Shown one piece after another: positions 1 to 9,531 of a stretch of DNA of 64,000 nt. How positions within the stretch are numbered: position 1 is the first letter of the stretch; every line of letters begins with the position of its first letter. The notes below the pieces were generated by a model. The model worked only from the letters and a program-made list of their open reading frames with translations, searched no databases and was not told the DNA's origin. Both the position numbers and the translations under genes were made by a program. The stretch is from Microbulbifer sp. HZ11 (GTDB lineage: Bacteria; Pseudomonadota; Gammaproteobacteria; Pseudomonadales; Cellvibrionaceae). The stretch covers positions 186,001 through 250,000 of the forward strand of contig NZ_JELR01000005.1 of NCBI RefSeq assembly GCF_000708675.1, in the 5' to 3' direction.

Positions 1-771
1 TACGAAATCAACCTGCTGGCGCTGTCCCGACAGGGGCGTCGCTCGGTTAAGCGTTTGCGTTCGACTGCGCTCAAGGGGGGCGATGCGTTGTTGATGATGG
101 GCACCGAAGAAAATCTGTCCACCTTTGCCAGGGAGCAGCGCTGTGTGCCGCTGGCGCAGCGGGATATCACTATTCCGAACAAAGAGAAGGCTTATGTGGC
201 GCTGATCGGGATGGCGTTGGCGGTGGCTGGGGCGGCGTTTGGGCTGTTGCCCGCGGCAATTTCGTTTGCCACCTGTGTGCTGGCCTTCATGGCGCTCAAG
301 GTGGTGCCTATCCGCAGTATCTACGAGGCGGTGGATGGATCGGTCATTGTGTTGTTGGGGGCGTTGATTTCTGTGGCGGAGGTAATGGATTCGACGGGCG
401 CCGCGGATGTGGTGGCGAAGTCGATGCTGGACAATCTGGCTCAGGGGAATCCGGTGTTTGCGCTGGTGATGATTCTGGTGGTGACGATGACACTATCGGA
501 CTTTATGAACAATGCGGCGACGGCGGCGGTGATGTGTGCGATTGCGCTGAGCGCGGCGGCGCAGTTGGATGTGAATCCGGACAGTTTTCTGATGGCGGTG
601 GCGATTGGTGCTTCCTGCGCGTTTCTGACCCCGGTGGGCCACCAGAACAATACGTTGATTCTGGGCCCGGGCGGTTTCAAATTCGGCGACTACTGGCCCA
701 TGGGTTTACCCATGGAGATCCTGGTAGTCGCCGTATCGGTACCCATGTTGTTGTGGGTCTGGCCCTTGTAG
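1..771 (+). CDS. SLC13-family (DASS) permease, C-terminal part
   Basis: The frame is open from the first base, so the gene starts upstream of the window. About 256 residues are visible. The first ~50 look like the end of a TrkA-C (RCK_C) regulatory domain (GGDALLMMGTEENL). The rest is hydrophobic, with several membrane segments and the conserved stretches SDFMNNAATAAV and FLTPVGHQNN typical of the Na+/sulfate symporter half of SLC13 permeases with cytosolic RCK domains. The likely role is inner-membrane uptake of a small anion such as sulfate or a dicarboxylate. The substrate cannot be read from this part. The stop is followed by an inverted-repeat element. Confidence 0.85.
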   Translation, partial: YEINLLALSRQGRRSVKRLRSTALKGGDALLMMGTEENLSTFAREQRCVPLAQRDITIPNKEKAYVALIGMALAVAGAAFGLLPAAISFATCVLAFMALKVVPIRSIYEAVDGSVIVLLGALISVAEVMDSTGAADVVAKSMLDNLAQGNPVFALVMILVVTMTLSDFMNNAATAAVMCAIALSAAAQLDVNPDSFLMAVAIGASCAFLTPVGHQNNTLILGPGGFKFGDYWPMGLPMEILVVAVSVPMLLWVWPL

Positions 772-802
772 GTTCTTAATCGGGTTCTGTGGCGGCACCG
801 CT

Positions 803-912
803 ACCGGTAACGCCTTGGTGAAACACGAGCTAGGCGCCCCCCCGATAACCCATCCATGGGGGCTCTGCACCGCCATCCATGGCGGTGAAGGTTTCACCAA
901 GGCGTTCCCGGT
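803..912. repeat. Intergenic inverted-repeat element with nested palindromes
   Basis: Two 22-base arms, 803-824 and 891-912, are reverse complements except at one base (core AACGCCTTGGTGAAAC). Between them are two smaller perfect palindromes with the same core: CCCATCCATGGG at 849-860 and CCGCCATCCATGGCGG at about 870-885. The whole can fold as a long stem carrying two hairpins. It lies between convergent genes. It resembles a REP/BIME-type or miniature palindromic element rather than a simple terminator, as no T-run follows either arm. No second copy was noticed in the window. Confidence 0.6.
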
Positions 913-947
913 ATCGGCACCTGCACAATTGGCTTCGGGGCTCTTAA

Positions 948-1394
948 CTACGCCACATCATCATCCGGCGATTCCACCAGATCCGCCAGATACTCCCCAC
1001 AAAACCGCAGTGCATCCGTCACCGTAACAATCCCCGCCAGCTCCCCTTCCTTCATCACCAACACCGAGCCAATCCCGGTTTCCGACATGGCTAGCAGGAT
1101 CTTGTCCAGCGGGTCGTGGATATCGGTGATGTAGGGGCGACGGGCGCAGAGGTCGCGAACGTACAGTTGCTGTTCTTCGAGGCGGTGGCCGGGGGATCTG
1201 GCGCGCTCGATGTCGCTGCGGGAGATGATGGTTTCAAGGTCGCCGTCTTTGGTAACGGGGAGATGATGGACGCTGTGTTCTTCCATCAGTGCCTCCGCCG
1301 CTTCAATGGGGGCGTCGATGTCGATATGGTAAGGGAATGGCGTCATCAGGGCGGCCATTGTGGGCATGTGGTGGATGTCGCGGATTTTGCTCAT
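948..1394 (-). CDS. Tandem CBS-domain protein
   Basis: A 148-residue soluble protein made almost entirely of a CBS pair. The first CBS covers roughly residues 10-65 (ALMEEHSVHHLPVTKDGDLE) and the second about 80-140 (SETGIGSVLVMKEGELAGIV). No catalytic or membrane domain is attached. CBS pairs of this size bind adenine nucleotides or similar ligands and act as stand-alone sensors; the partner is unknown. The ATG has a good ribosome site (GGAAGGG about 6 nt upstream). Convergent with the SLC13 permease, so not co-transcribed with it. Confidence 0.85.
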   Translation of the reverse strand: MSKIRDIHHMPTMAALMTPFPYHIDIDAPIEAAEALMEEHSVHHLPVTKDGDLETIISRSDIERARSPGHRLEEQQLYVRDLCARRPYITDIHDPLDKILLAMSETGIGSVLVMKEGELAGIVTVTDALRFCGEYLADLVESPDDDVA

Positions 1395-2064
1395 GTAAAC
1401 CCTTCCTCACTCCTTGTTCCTGTACCGCTTGTCGGCGCTGTCAGCACAAGGATAGATCAGTGGTGTGGCAGGTCGGGGAGGAATGGCGGGTGGATGTGAG
1501 GCTTTACGGGTTTAATGATCCAAATGGTATCTGTGATTCATCGAATAGGCGTTGGCTATTTATAGACAACCCAGTATTATGCGCGGCCTTGGCGATGGGT
1601 CGGATATGGGCATATATGCCCTATACGAGCTAAATACCCGAGACAAATCTGTATACAGACACTTGAATTACCGGGATTCGGTATTATTAAGTGCTGTGTT
1701 TCGGATTTAAAAATACTATTTGCCTGATTTCTTTTACTAATCGACCGTCTGGAAGTATTCGGCGTTGATTGGTGGAAATGCCCATGTGTGGTTTTGATAT
1801 GGCTGGCAGGTAATATGGATATATCACAGTAAACTTGTTTACACGCCGGAAGGCGATGTCAGATATGTGGTCGGCGTCGTATTTGAGTGAAGAAGTGTAA
1901 ATGGGTTTGCATTCCCGCGAAATATAAGTCTCAGCCCGGACATATTGGCGTTCAGGGCGAAATGCTTATTAGGCGTATATTGTGCGGCTCTTGGCCGTGC
2001 GTTTCGCAGAATTAAATCACTATCAAGACACTAAACCGCAATATATATCGAGGCTCACGTATAT
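1395..2064. other. Long AT-rich intergenic region upstream of the MvaT-like gene
   Basis: About 670 bases without a supportable gene between the divergent CBS gene and the H-NS/MvaT-like gene. It becomes markedly more AT-rich than its surroundings. Long AT-rich leaders are usual for xenogeneic silencers that regulate themselves. One perfect short palindrome is listed separately. I recognise no RNA gene here. Confidence 0.5.
1829..1842. promoter_or_regulatory. Palindrome, possible operator
   Basis: GTAAACTTGTTTAC is a perfect 6-base inverted repeat with a 2-base spacer, inside the AT-rich region about 220 bases before the MvaT-like start. It could be a transcription-factor site. The factor is unknown and a 6-base arm can occur by chance. 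Confidence 0.25.
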
Positions 2065-2541
2065 ATGTTCCAAGATTACGATCAAATCGAACAACAAATT
2101 GCCGAGCACCAGGCAAAAATTGAAGAACTGCAGGAGCAGATGGCCAAGGCTGAGCGCAAAAAGCAGGGCGTAATTGCCTTTGATAAGGCGCTGGTCAATC
2201 TGGCCGCAGAATACGAAATGGAAGAAGAAGAATTCTTCCCCGCCCGCGGCGAGATGATTGTGGATTGGCTGGTGGGCCAATTGAACAATAACGATGCGCC
2301 GGACTATGTCCGTTCCTTGAAGGCCCGTGTCGCCCGTCATCTCAAGCGTGAAGGCGAGGCTCCCCGTCGCGCTACCCGTAAGGCTGCGAGCAGCAAGCCC
2401 GCCGAGCCCAAGCTGGAGACCGGTCATTACCGCAACCCTTACACCAATGCCACCATTGAGAAGAAAAAGCGCAACCCCAAGCAGCTGAATCAATGGGTGG
2501 CCGAGCACGGTCTGGAAACAGTGCAGTCCTGGAAAATCTGA
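2065..2541 (+). CDS. MvaT/H-NS-family xenogeneic silencer
   Basis: 158 residues. The N-terminal ~70 residues are a heptad-rich coiled coil for oligomerisation. A basic Ala/Lys linker follows (about 105-120), then a C-terminal DNA-binding domain. That domain aligns with Pseudomonas MvaT: YRNPYTNATIE against YKNPHTGEVIE, and L-x-x-W...G-x-E-x-V-x-SW at the end. The family binds AT-rich DNA and silences horizontally acquired genes. Two oddities: it is longer than the ~124-residue MvaT, and the GN of the MvaT AT-pincer is RN here (KKKRNPK). The ribosome site is weak (GAGG about 12 nt upstream). A strong terminator follows, so it is monocistronic. Confidence 0.85.
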   Translation: MFQDYDQIEQQIAEHQAKIEELQEQMAKAERKKQGVIAFDKALVNLAAEYEMEEEEFFPARGEMIVDWLVGQLNNNDAPDYVRSLKARVARHLKREGEAPRRATRKAASSKPAEPKLETGHYRNPYTNATIEKKKRNPKQLNQWVAEHGLETVQSWKI

Positions 2542-2569
2542 TTTCCCAGTGATCCTGTGACCTCTAGAA

Positions 2570-2604
2570 CCCCCGGTAGTCCCAGCTGCCGGGGGTTTTC
2601 TGTT
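2570..2604 (+). terminator. Rho-independent terminator of the MvaT-like gene
   Basis: A 10-bp stem pairs CCCCCGGTAG (2570-2579) with CTGCCGGGGG (2586-2595), with one T-G pair and a 6-base loop. TTTTCTGTTT follows. It lies 28 bases after the stop codon. Confidence 0.9.
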
Positions 2605-2805
2605 TGGGCGCGCGGATCTTCACGGTTGGCGGGGCGATCCTTCGAATGAATTGAAGGGCGGCGCATTACCGGTGTGAAACCTTTAATCGGGCGTCAATTG
2701 GCGGATTCTCGCGCATACCTGTGCTCACCACACCTGGATATCAACAATACTTTCTCGAGGTGCACATTTTGTTTGCCTGATTAGCTGTTGAACGAGGAGT
2801 ACCCT

Positions 2806-4842
2806 GTGCCCAAAAGGCTTGTGTTACCGGGTTGTGGTTCCCTGCGCCTCCCACTGTTTGCCGGGATCCACCTGGTCTTGTGTCTGTGCCTGACGGGTTG
2901 CGATTTCAGCAGTGACTCCGGCAGCATCGCGCCCAGCGCCAGCTCTTCCAGTAGCAGCTCCGGTGGTACCCGTAGCGCCAGCAGTTCAGGCGGCACCGGT
3001 GCAGAGATGACCGGGGTATTTCTCGATGGACGAATACAGGGTCTCTATTATGAGACCCCGAGTTTTTCCGGGCTGACCGACGCCGATGGTATCTTCCGTT
3101 ACCGAGAGGGGGAGGAAATCCATTTTTCTCTGGGGGGGATTGAACTGGGTTCCGCACTGGGGGCGCCGGCGCTGAATCCGTTTCACCTGGGTGGTGGTAA
3201 GCCGCTGACGGATGAGGTCGATCTACGGGCAGCCCTGGAAGACCATCAGCGGGTGGATGCGCTGGATATCGCCACCAATATGACACGCCTGTTTATGATC
3301 CTCGATCGGGATCTGGACCCCAGTAATGGCATTGATCTGACCGACTGGGATACAGAGCTGCAGGATTACCGTGTTGATCTCGCATTCGATCTCTACGCTT
3401 TCCCTTACCGCCGTGGCCTGGATTCCCTGCCCGCGATCAAAAGCCGGTTCGACATTGACTACCAGCTGCCACTGGATGCTCCACTGCTGTATCTGTACGA
3501 CATCCTTGGCATCGTGGTGCCGACACTGGTGCCGCTGGAGGAGAATCGCGATGTCCAGGATAACGGCACCATCGAACAGCGATTACTCTGGCGGTATACC
3601 GATTTAGGGTTGCCGCGGGAAATTCGCTACACACTGTTGCCGGAAGAGACCGATCGCTGGCAAGAGCGCCTCGACTATCTTTACGACGATCTGGGCCGGG
3701 TGGTTTTCCTGCGACGGGAAACCGATACCAACGAGGATGGCAGTGTTGATTTCTTCTATACCTCGGAGCGCTTTTTTGACGATGACAATTTTCTGATTGA
3801 GGTGCTGGAGCAGGATGGGCGTTTGGTGGAGGAAGAGAGCCGAAGATATACCTTCGACTATGACAGCGGCGGCAATCTGGTGCTGTTCCTGTTTGAGCAG
3901 GATGCCAATTTCGATGGCGTGATCGATAGCCTTTTCGCAGTGGAAAGTCTGTACAACGACGAGGGTCTGCTGCGCTGGCGTGAGCAGGAGACTGATCTCA
4001 ATGCCAATGGTGTGATCGAACGGCGTCTGCGCTTCGAATACTTTTACAACAACGACGGCCACCCGTTGGAAGTGGTGGAAACGGAAGACGACGGTGCGTC
4101 CCTACGCGCAGATGGAGTCGTCGATCGTCGCCGGGAAATCGCTTACCGCTATGGCAGTAACGAGCGATTACTGCGGGAAATCGTGCGTCTCGACGACAAT
4201 GGTGATGGTCAGGTGGACCGTATCAACACCTACGAGTTTTTCTATCGTTCCGACGGGCGCCTGTATCGGCAGGAGTGGACATTTGACGTGGATGCCGATG
4301 GCAACCCCAACAGCCGGCGGACGTTTGAGTACCGGTATAATTCCAGTGATCTGCTGTTTCGCGTCGAAATGACCCTGGACAATGACGACGACGGAATCGC
4401 GGAAGCCCGTGAGGTCACCGACTACCTCTACAACGATCGCGGCCAGCTCCGGGAAACCACCACCGAGACGTTCAACGGCGCCGACGAACGCCAGGGATTA
4501 CTGAGTATCGCGCGTCGTTATGGTCGGCGGGGAGAACTGGTGGACTGGTATCGAGAGGGAGTGGGCGTGACCGGCACCACCAATACGCCCATCCGCCTCG
4601 ACTGGCGCTACCGCGAACTCGATGATGGTCTGCGCTATCTGGTGCACCACTACCGCTACCGGCAGCCCGCATTTGTGGAGACCGGCACCACTGATATCAA
4701 CTTCCCGTGCGTGGATTACCGCTTCGCCGAAGGGGGGCCCCGCTGCGCACTCAGCTGGCCGCTGCAGTGGAAACTGGAGTGGGAGGTTTTCTGGAAAGCG
4801 CCGGGTATCAATCAGGGTGGGCCGGTGGTAATCCGGCCCTGA
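2806..4842 (+). CDS. Lipoprotein with acidic DxNxDG-type repeats
   Basis: GTG at 2806 is preferred over a TTG at 2788 because GAGGAG ends 6 nt before it. The N-terminus is a lipoprotein signal with lipobox LTGC near residue 32, then a Ser-rich linker. After a short globular part come about seven imperfect repeats of 30-45 residues. Each has an acidic loop like an EF-hand or dockerin loop (DTNEDGSVD, DANFDGVID, DDNGDGQVD, DNDDDGIAE), then an aromatic-rich strand ending in Y-x-x-x-G-x-L as in YD repeats. This suggests a calcium-dependent, cell-surface beta structure anchored to a membrane. I do not recognise a family or enzymatic site. Convergent with the next TonB receptor. Confidence 0.75.
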   Translation: MPKRLVLPGCGSLRLPLFAGIHLVLCLCLTGCDFSSDSGSIAPSASSSSSSSGGTRSASSSGGTGAEMTGVFLDGRIQGLYYETPSFSGLTDADGIFRYREGEEIHFSLGGIELGSALGAPALNPFHLGGGKPLTDEVDLRAALEDHQRVDALDIATNMTRLFMILDRDLDPSNGIDLTDWDTELQDYRVDLAFDLYAFPYRRGLDSLPAIKSRFDIDYQLPLDAPLLYLYDILGIVVPTLVPLEENRDVQDNGTIEQRLLWRYTDLGLPREIRYTLLPEETDRWQERLDYLYDDLGRVVFLRRETDTNEDGSVDFFYTSERFFDDDNFLIEVLEQDGRLVEEESRRYTFDYDSGGNLVLFLFEQDANFDGVIDSLFAVESLYNDEGLLRWREQETDLNANGVIERRLRFEYFYNNDGHPLEVVETEDDGASLRADGVVDRRREIAYRYGSNERLLREIVRLDDNGDGQVDRINTYEFFYRSDGRLYRQEWTFDVDADGNPNSRRTFEYRYNSSDLLFRVEMTLDNDDDGIAEAREVTDYLYNDRGQLRETTTETFNGADERQGLLSIARRYGRRGELVDWYREGVGVTGTTNTPIRLDWRYRELDDGLRYLVHHYRYRQPAFVETGTTDINFPCVDYRFAEGGPRCALSWPLQWKLEWEVFWKAPGINQGGPVVIRP

Positions 4843-4860
4843 GAAGCGGCTTGGACCGGC

Positions 4861-6938
4861 TTAGAACCGCAGCTGTAAATCCGCATACACACTGCGTGGC
4901 TCGCCAATAAAGTAGCGGTCGCCTCCACCGAGGCTGCTGTAATCCGCGCGCTCTGCATAATCCACATTCATCAGATTCTCAATGCGCAGACCGATGGAGG
5001 TATATGCACTTAGGGTCTGGCGAGCGCGAAGGTGAACCAGCGAATGGCCATCATAGCGATGGGCGTTCTCGATATCGGTGTAATAGCCACCGGTGTACTG
5101 CCATTGCAAGCCCACCTGTGTGGACTGCGCAGGTTGCCAGGACAGGTTCACACTGTACAGCGCGCGCGGGGCGGTGTCGATATCGTTGCCATCTGTTTCA
5201 ATCACTCCGGACCCCGGCTCGCTGACGTCATTGGTGTACTGGTGCCGTGCCAGGGTACCGGCGGCGCCCAGCTGCCAATTGTCAGCCAGTAGCCACTGCC
5301 ATTCGTATTCCACGCCGAAGTGGCGACTTTCTCCACCGCTCAGATTGAGCCGGTCGGAAGACTGGAATACGACGTCGGATTTCGCCATATAAAAGCCGGT
5401 CAGACTGTAGCGGAAGTCATCGCTGCTGTGCTTCAGACTGATTTCCAGACTGTCGATGGCCTCGGAGTCCAGGTCTGCCACCAGCTGACCATTTTGCAGG
5501 CGGTACAGCTCGGTCGCCTGGGGCGCGCGGAAACCGTGTGCGAGGCGCAGGGTGGCGGTGGTCCTGTCACTGAACGACTGGACCAGGCTGGCATTCAGCG
5601 ACAGGTTGCTGAAGCTATCCTGGCGGTCGTCCGGGCGCGAGTAACGGCAACCGATGGCGCCGGTAAATCCGTTAATGCACAGTTCGCCGCTGTCGGTTGT
5701 GTCGCCACCAATCATGCGGTTGTCGTAGTCGTACCGCAGGTGTTCACCCCGGGCGCCGAGTGTGCCCCGCAGAGATTCCCCCAGCGGCCGTTCAACCTGA
5801 CTGAATGTGGCAACCACCAGCGCGGATACGCTGTAATCGTAGTGTTTGCCCGCCGGGAAAGAGGAAAAGCCTTGCTCCTGGCTTTGCTGCAACCAACCGT
5901 CGGTATACTCGAGATCGATTCCGCTGATCCATCGTACGGACTCCGAGTCACCGTGGTGCAGCGCTGTCTGCACGCCTACGCCGCTCTGGCCATTTTCCTC
6001 CAGCGGAGTGCCTGGCAGAAAGTGCATCAGGAAACGCATATCCGTATGGCGTGCGTAAGGCGTGATCTGCAGTAATTTGCCGTTGCCCAGGTTTTTTTCC
6101 AGTCGCACCTGAGCGCGGGCGGACTGACTATCGCGAAAGGCCTCCGGGTTGGGGTTCTCCCGCTTGCGGTCCGGGTCTTTGTAGGCATCTTTCCCGGAGA
6201 CATAACCCGCGGTTTCCTGATTCAGGTTGCTGGCATTTATCAGCGTCTGATAATCCCACCCCTGCCAATTGCCGTCGCTGCGCAGTTGCAGCTTTTGCTG
6301 GTCGAAGCCGGAGTCGTCCTTATAGCCGCCATCCCGAGCGCCGCTAAAACCGATGCGCAGTCCCCCCTCGTCGTTCCCACTGCTGTGATTCAATGCTATT
6401 CGTCGGTAACTGTTAGCGCCGCCTTCAACGCTGATGCTGGACTCACTTCCATTGACCGGAGCTGCACTCAGCACATTGATCACGCCGTGCTGCGCATCGG
6501 ATCCATACAGCACGGAACCGGGGCCGCGCAAAACCTCTATGCGGCCGGCCTGCTCGAAGTTGGTGTCGAACAGTTGATTGACGTTGCAGAAGCCGGTACC
6601 GCGTACCGGCACGCCATCCTGAGTGATGGCGAAAGCACCGCAACTGCCGGCTCCGGTCAGTACGGGGGAACGCACGGCAATCAGGCTTTCCTGGCCATTG
6701 CCGCGGTGGATTGCCACGCCGGGTATTGTGCTCAGTACTTGGCTCGGGTGGATGGCACTGGCCGATTCCAGTGTGTCCAGGCTGACCGTGGATAGTGATT
6801 CTGCTTGTGAATCGATAGGCCGCTCAGTACGGCTTGCGGTAACCACCACTTGTTCGAGAGTTTGTCTCTCCCCAGCCGGGGGCACGGGCGGGGCAAGCAG
6901 AAGGGCAAAGAGGGTGGGCGGAATGATAAGTGCTGACA
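4861..6938 (-). CDS. TonB-dependent outer-membrane receptor (BtuB/CirA-like)
   Basis: About 692 residues. A short signal peptide is followed by the TonB box region (EQVVVTASR), the plug domain (IEVLRGPGSVLYGSDAQHGVINVLS), and a 22-strand barrel ending in the C-terminal signature ...YADLQLRF with terminal Phe. The family imports siderophores, cobalamin or metal chelates across the outer membrane. It carries Cys residues in the plug (GSCGAF, GFCNVN) that could form a disulfide. The ligand is unresolved. No carbohydrate-type plug features are seen and no ABC transporter lies next to it. The start ATG (6938-6936 region) has only a weak ribosome site. Confidence 0.9.
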
Positions 6939-7153
6939 TCGGAATCCGGTATAAAGGGACGATTTAGCGAGCGTTGTTCGGCAGAGAAGTATGGTACCGA
7001 TATGCACCCATTCCGAACAGGTATTGTTCCGATGTTATCGCTCTTTTCACTTCATCGACCGGCGGGTGCGCAGCACACCAATGACGGTGACTGTCCGCGC
7101 CCCCATTGGTGTTGCCACGCAATCCCGATTTCCGTTTGCTTCCCGGCCTCTCG

Positions 7154-8881
7154 TCAAAGTGCCTGTTGAAATTCCGGCGCAATTTTTTTCCTGGTGCCCA
7201 ACAGATAGATTGCAGCAGAAATACCGGATGTCACCAGCGCAAACAGGCTAATTTCCAGCTGGCGCTCGTGACTGATCAGCGCAATCAACATCAGCAGCAG
7301 GGCACATAAGCCCATTGCAACGGCAACCACCCGCGCGGGGAGGTCACTGGCCACAGCCCCCGCGTTGCTGGTGGCGTTCTTGTAGGTGTCTGGTATCCAG
7401 CCGGGCGTACCGTTTCGATCGATGACGAAGGTGAAAAGGGCGAGCACTGACAGGGGGACCAGAATCCCGATGCCCAGCTCGATCACTGCCGAGTGCTTGG
7501 TCAACCACGCCAATGCTGACGGGCTGATAGACCCATCGGCCGGCACCGACAATATCCATTTGAATGCGCCGCCGGCAGCGAAGGTGAGCAACACACAGCT
7601 CCACACCGCCCGGGCGGATAGCCGCCGTGAAAAAATACCCCATACGGTTGGTGCAAACAGGGGCCCGACCATCAGGCTCGTGACACTGACAATCACTTTT
7701 TCCGCTCCGCCCATATAGGGAATTGAAATGGCGACCGCAATCAGCAGTAAACCTATTAGCAGGGTGATCCAGCGTCCGACGGTGACCAGATTGCCTGCGC
7801 CTCCTCGCTGCTCCATAAGAGGGCGGTAAAAATTTTCAGTAAATACGCCGGCAAATACATTGAGCTGGGAGCTTGCCAGGCTGGCGGTCGCAGAGAACAT
7901 CGCAGCAATCAGCAATCCGACCAGACCCGCAGGTAACACGGAAAGACAGGCAGCAATGTAGGCCTGCTCCGGGTCAGCACTAGGATCAATGACGCGGTAC
8001 AGCATGGGCGGCATCAGCCAGACGAGCGGGCTTACAAGATACAGAATGCCAAACAGATAAGCGCTCTTACGCGCTTCTTTTGCGCTGGGCACGCTGATGA
8101 AACGCTGCGCGAATGCCCAGTCGGCGCCCACCATAAAGAAATGTATACACACCCACCCCATCAGGAAGTAGAGACTGTAGCCCTCACTGACGGGCGCGAA
8201 GAATTGCGCCGGTGCCTGCTCGATAAAGGTGCCTACCCCACCGATCGCCTGCAGCATAAAAACCAAGACGAAAAGCACTGATAGGTTAAGGACAATAAAC
8301 TGAAGGACGTCGGTCATGAGTACCGCCCACAGCCCGCCTGCCATGGTGTAAATAATTACCACCAGGCCAAAGGCAAGAATCGCCCATTCGACGGCGAGAT
8401 TTCCGGTATTCGGGTCCCGGAATGGGTTGCCTTCAGGCAGGGGCATCAAGGCAACCAGAATGATACTGAGCGCATAGAGTGCAACACCTGTACCTACAAT
8501 CCGGTACACAAGCATTGCCCATGTGTACAGTTGTACAACGCTCTTACCAAAGCGCAGTTCTATGTACTCTGCGGGTGTATCAACGCCCATGGTCTTCCAG
8601 CGCCCAGCGACAAAATAACCGGCAGCCAAGGCGGCGATGCCGTAGCACAGATTAATGGATACCGCGACCAAGCCATATTTATAGGCGATTCCCCCCCACA
8701 CCACGAAAGTACCGGCGGAAAACATGGTCATAAACCCGCTGAGCCCGGAGACCCACCAGGGCGCCTGCCCGCCGGCGGCAAACATGTCCTGTGCGCTCCG
8801 GTTACGCTTCGCATAGAACACGCCAATCAGCACAATGCCCAGCATGTAGGCGGCCAGAACCCAATAATCCAGTAGTGCCAA
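7154..8881 (-). CDS. Sodium:solute symporter (SSS family)
   Basis: 575 residues with about 14 hydrophobic segments along the whole length. It shows the SSS signature style (GLSGFMTMFSAGTFVVWGG near the N-terminus). Members couple Na+ to uptake of sugars, sugar acids or related solutes. It is the last gene of a dgoK-dgoA-symporter operon (20 bases after dgoA), so the substrate is probably the sugar or sugar acid feeding that pathway. The start is a TTG (LLDYWVLAAYM follows) with GGGAGAA just upstream. The C-terminal ~100 residues are hydrophobic and longer than in small SSS members. Confidence 0.9.
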   Translation of the reverse strand: MALLDYWVLAAYMLGIVLIGVFYAKRNRSAQDMFAAGGQAPWWVSGLSGFMTMFSAGTFVVWGGIAYKYGLVAVSINLCYGIAALAAGYFVAGRWKTMGVDTPAEYIELRFGKSVVQLYTWAMLVYRIVGTGVALYALSIILVALMPLPEGNPFRDPNTGNLAVEWAILAFGLVVIIYTMAGGLWAVLMTDVLQFIVLNLSVLFVLVFMLQAIGGVGTFIEQAPAQFFAPVSEGYSLYFLMGWVCIHFFMVGADWAFAQRFISVPSAKEARKSAYLFGILYLVSPLVWLMPPMLYRVIDPSADPEQAYIAACLSVLPAGLVGLLIAAMFSATASLASSQLNVFAGVFTENFYRPLMEQRGGAGNLVTVGRWITLLIGLLLIAVAISIPYMGGAEKVIVSVTSLMVGPLFAPTVWGIFSRRLSARAVWSCVLLTFAAGGAFKWILSVPADGSISPSALAWLTKHSAVIELGIGILVPLSVLALFTFVIDRNGTPGWIPDTYKNATSNAGAVASDLPARVVAVAMGLCALLLMLIALISHERQLEISLFALVTSGISAAIYLLGTRKKIAPEFQQAL

Positions 8882-8901
8882 AATCTATTCTCCCGGCTTT
8901 T

Positions 8902-9531
8902 TTATAGTGTCGTGTGAGATCGCATATTGCCGACGATCTTCGCTGCCTGATCGCGGATATCGGCCAGTGACTTTTCTGCGGTAAATAGCTGTGAACCAAT
9001 ACCAATGGCATCTGCTCCCGCCTGCATAAATCCCCGCATGTTTTCAGGGGCCACGCCACCGACGGCCATCAGGCGTACGTGAGATGGGAATACCGCGCGC
9101 ACCTGTCGAAAAAAGCTCTCACCACAGCTCACCGCCGGGAATACCTTGAGCCAGCGCGCGCCCGCGTTCAGGGCCTGCATCATTTCGGTTGGTGTAGCGA
9201 CACCGGGCACCGGTTCAATCCCCAGTTCCAGCGAATGCGCAATCAGGCCTGGATCACAGTGGGGGCTCAGCGCAATCTGGCATCCGACATCGGCGAGCGC
9301 GTTCAGCTCTTCCTGCGTACGTACCGTACCCGCCCCGATCACCAGTCGGTCCGTAAATTCTTTACGGATCAGCCCGATACTTTGGACTGCATTTGGTGAA
9401 TTGAGCGGGACTTCCACCGTGGTAAACCCAGTGTCCAGAAGAACGCTCGCCACTTCCAGTGCGCGCTCCGGTGTCAGTCCTCTCAATATGGCGACCAGTG
9501 GCTCCCTGAATAGTGCTTCATTTAAATTCAT
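8902..9531 (-). CDS. dgoA: 2-dehydro-3-deoxy-6-phosphogalactonate aldolase
   Basis: 209 residues, the full length of class I KDPG/KDPGal aldolases. It splits 2-keto-3-deoxy-6-phosphogalactonate into pyruvate and glyceraldehyde-3-phosphate. Motifs match E. coli DgoA closely: LVAILRG near the start, VEVPLNSP with the catalytic Glu, IGAGTV, LKVFPA with the Schiff-base Lys, and AVGGV for phosphate binding. It overlaps dgoK by four bases (ATGA), so the two are translationally coupled. KDPG (Eda) activity cannot be excluded, but the kinase neighbour favours the galactonate series. Confidence 0.9.
   Translation of the reverse strand: MNLNEALFREPLVAILRGLTPERALEVASVLLDTGFTTVEVPLNSPNAVQSIGLIRKEFTDRLVIGAGTVRTQEELNALADVGCQIALSPHCDPGLIAHSLELGIEPVPGVATPTEMMQALNAGARWLKVFPAVSCGESFFRQVRAVFPSHVRLMAVGGVAPENMRGFMQAGADAIGIGSQLFTAEKSLADIRDQAAKIVGNMRSHTTL

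Noticed and set aside
815-1027. Short frames over the palindromic element at 803-912
   Set aside because: Both strands give similar peptides only because the DNA is an inverted repeat; no start signals.
5320-6075. Open frame antisense to the first TonB receptor
   Set aside because: The receptor's plug and barrel motifs are continuous on the minus strand; the plus frame has no recognisable features.
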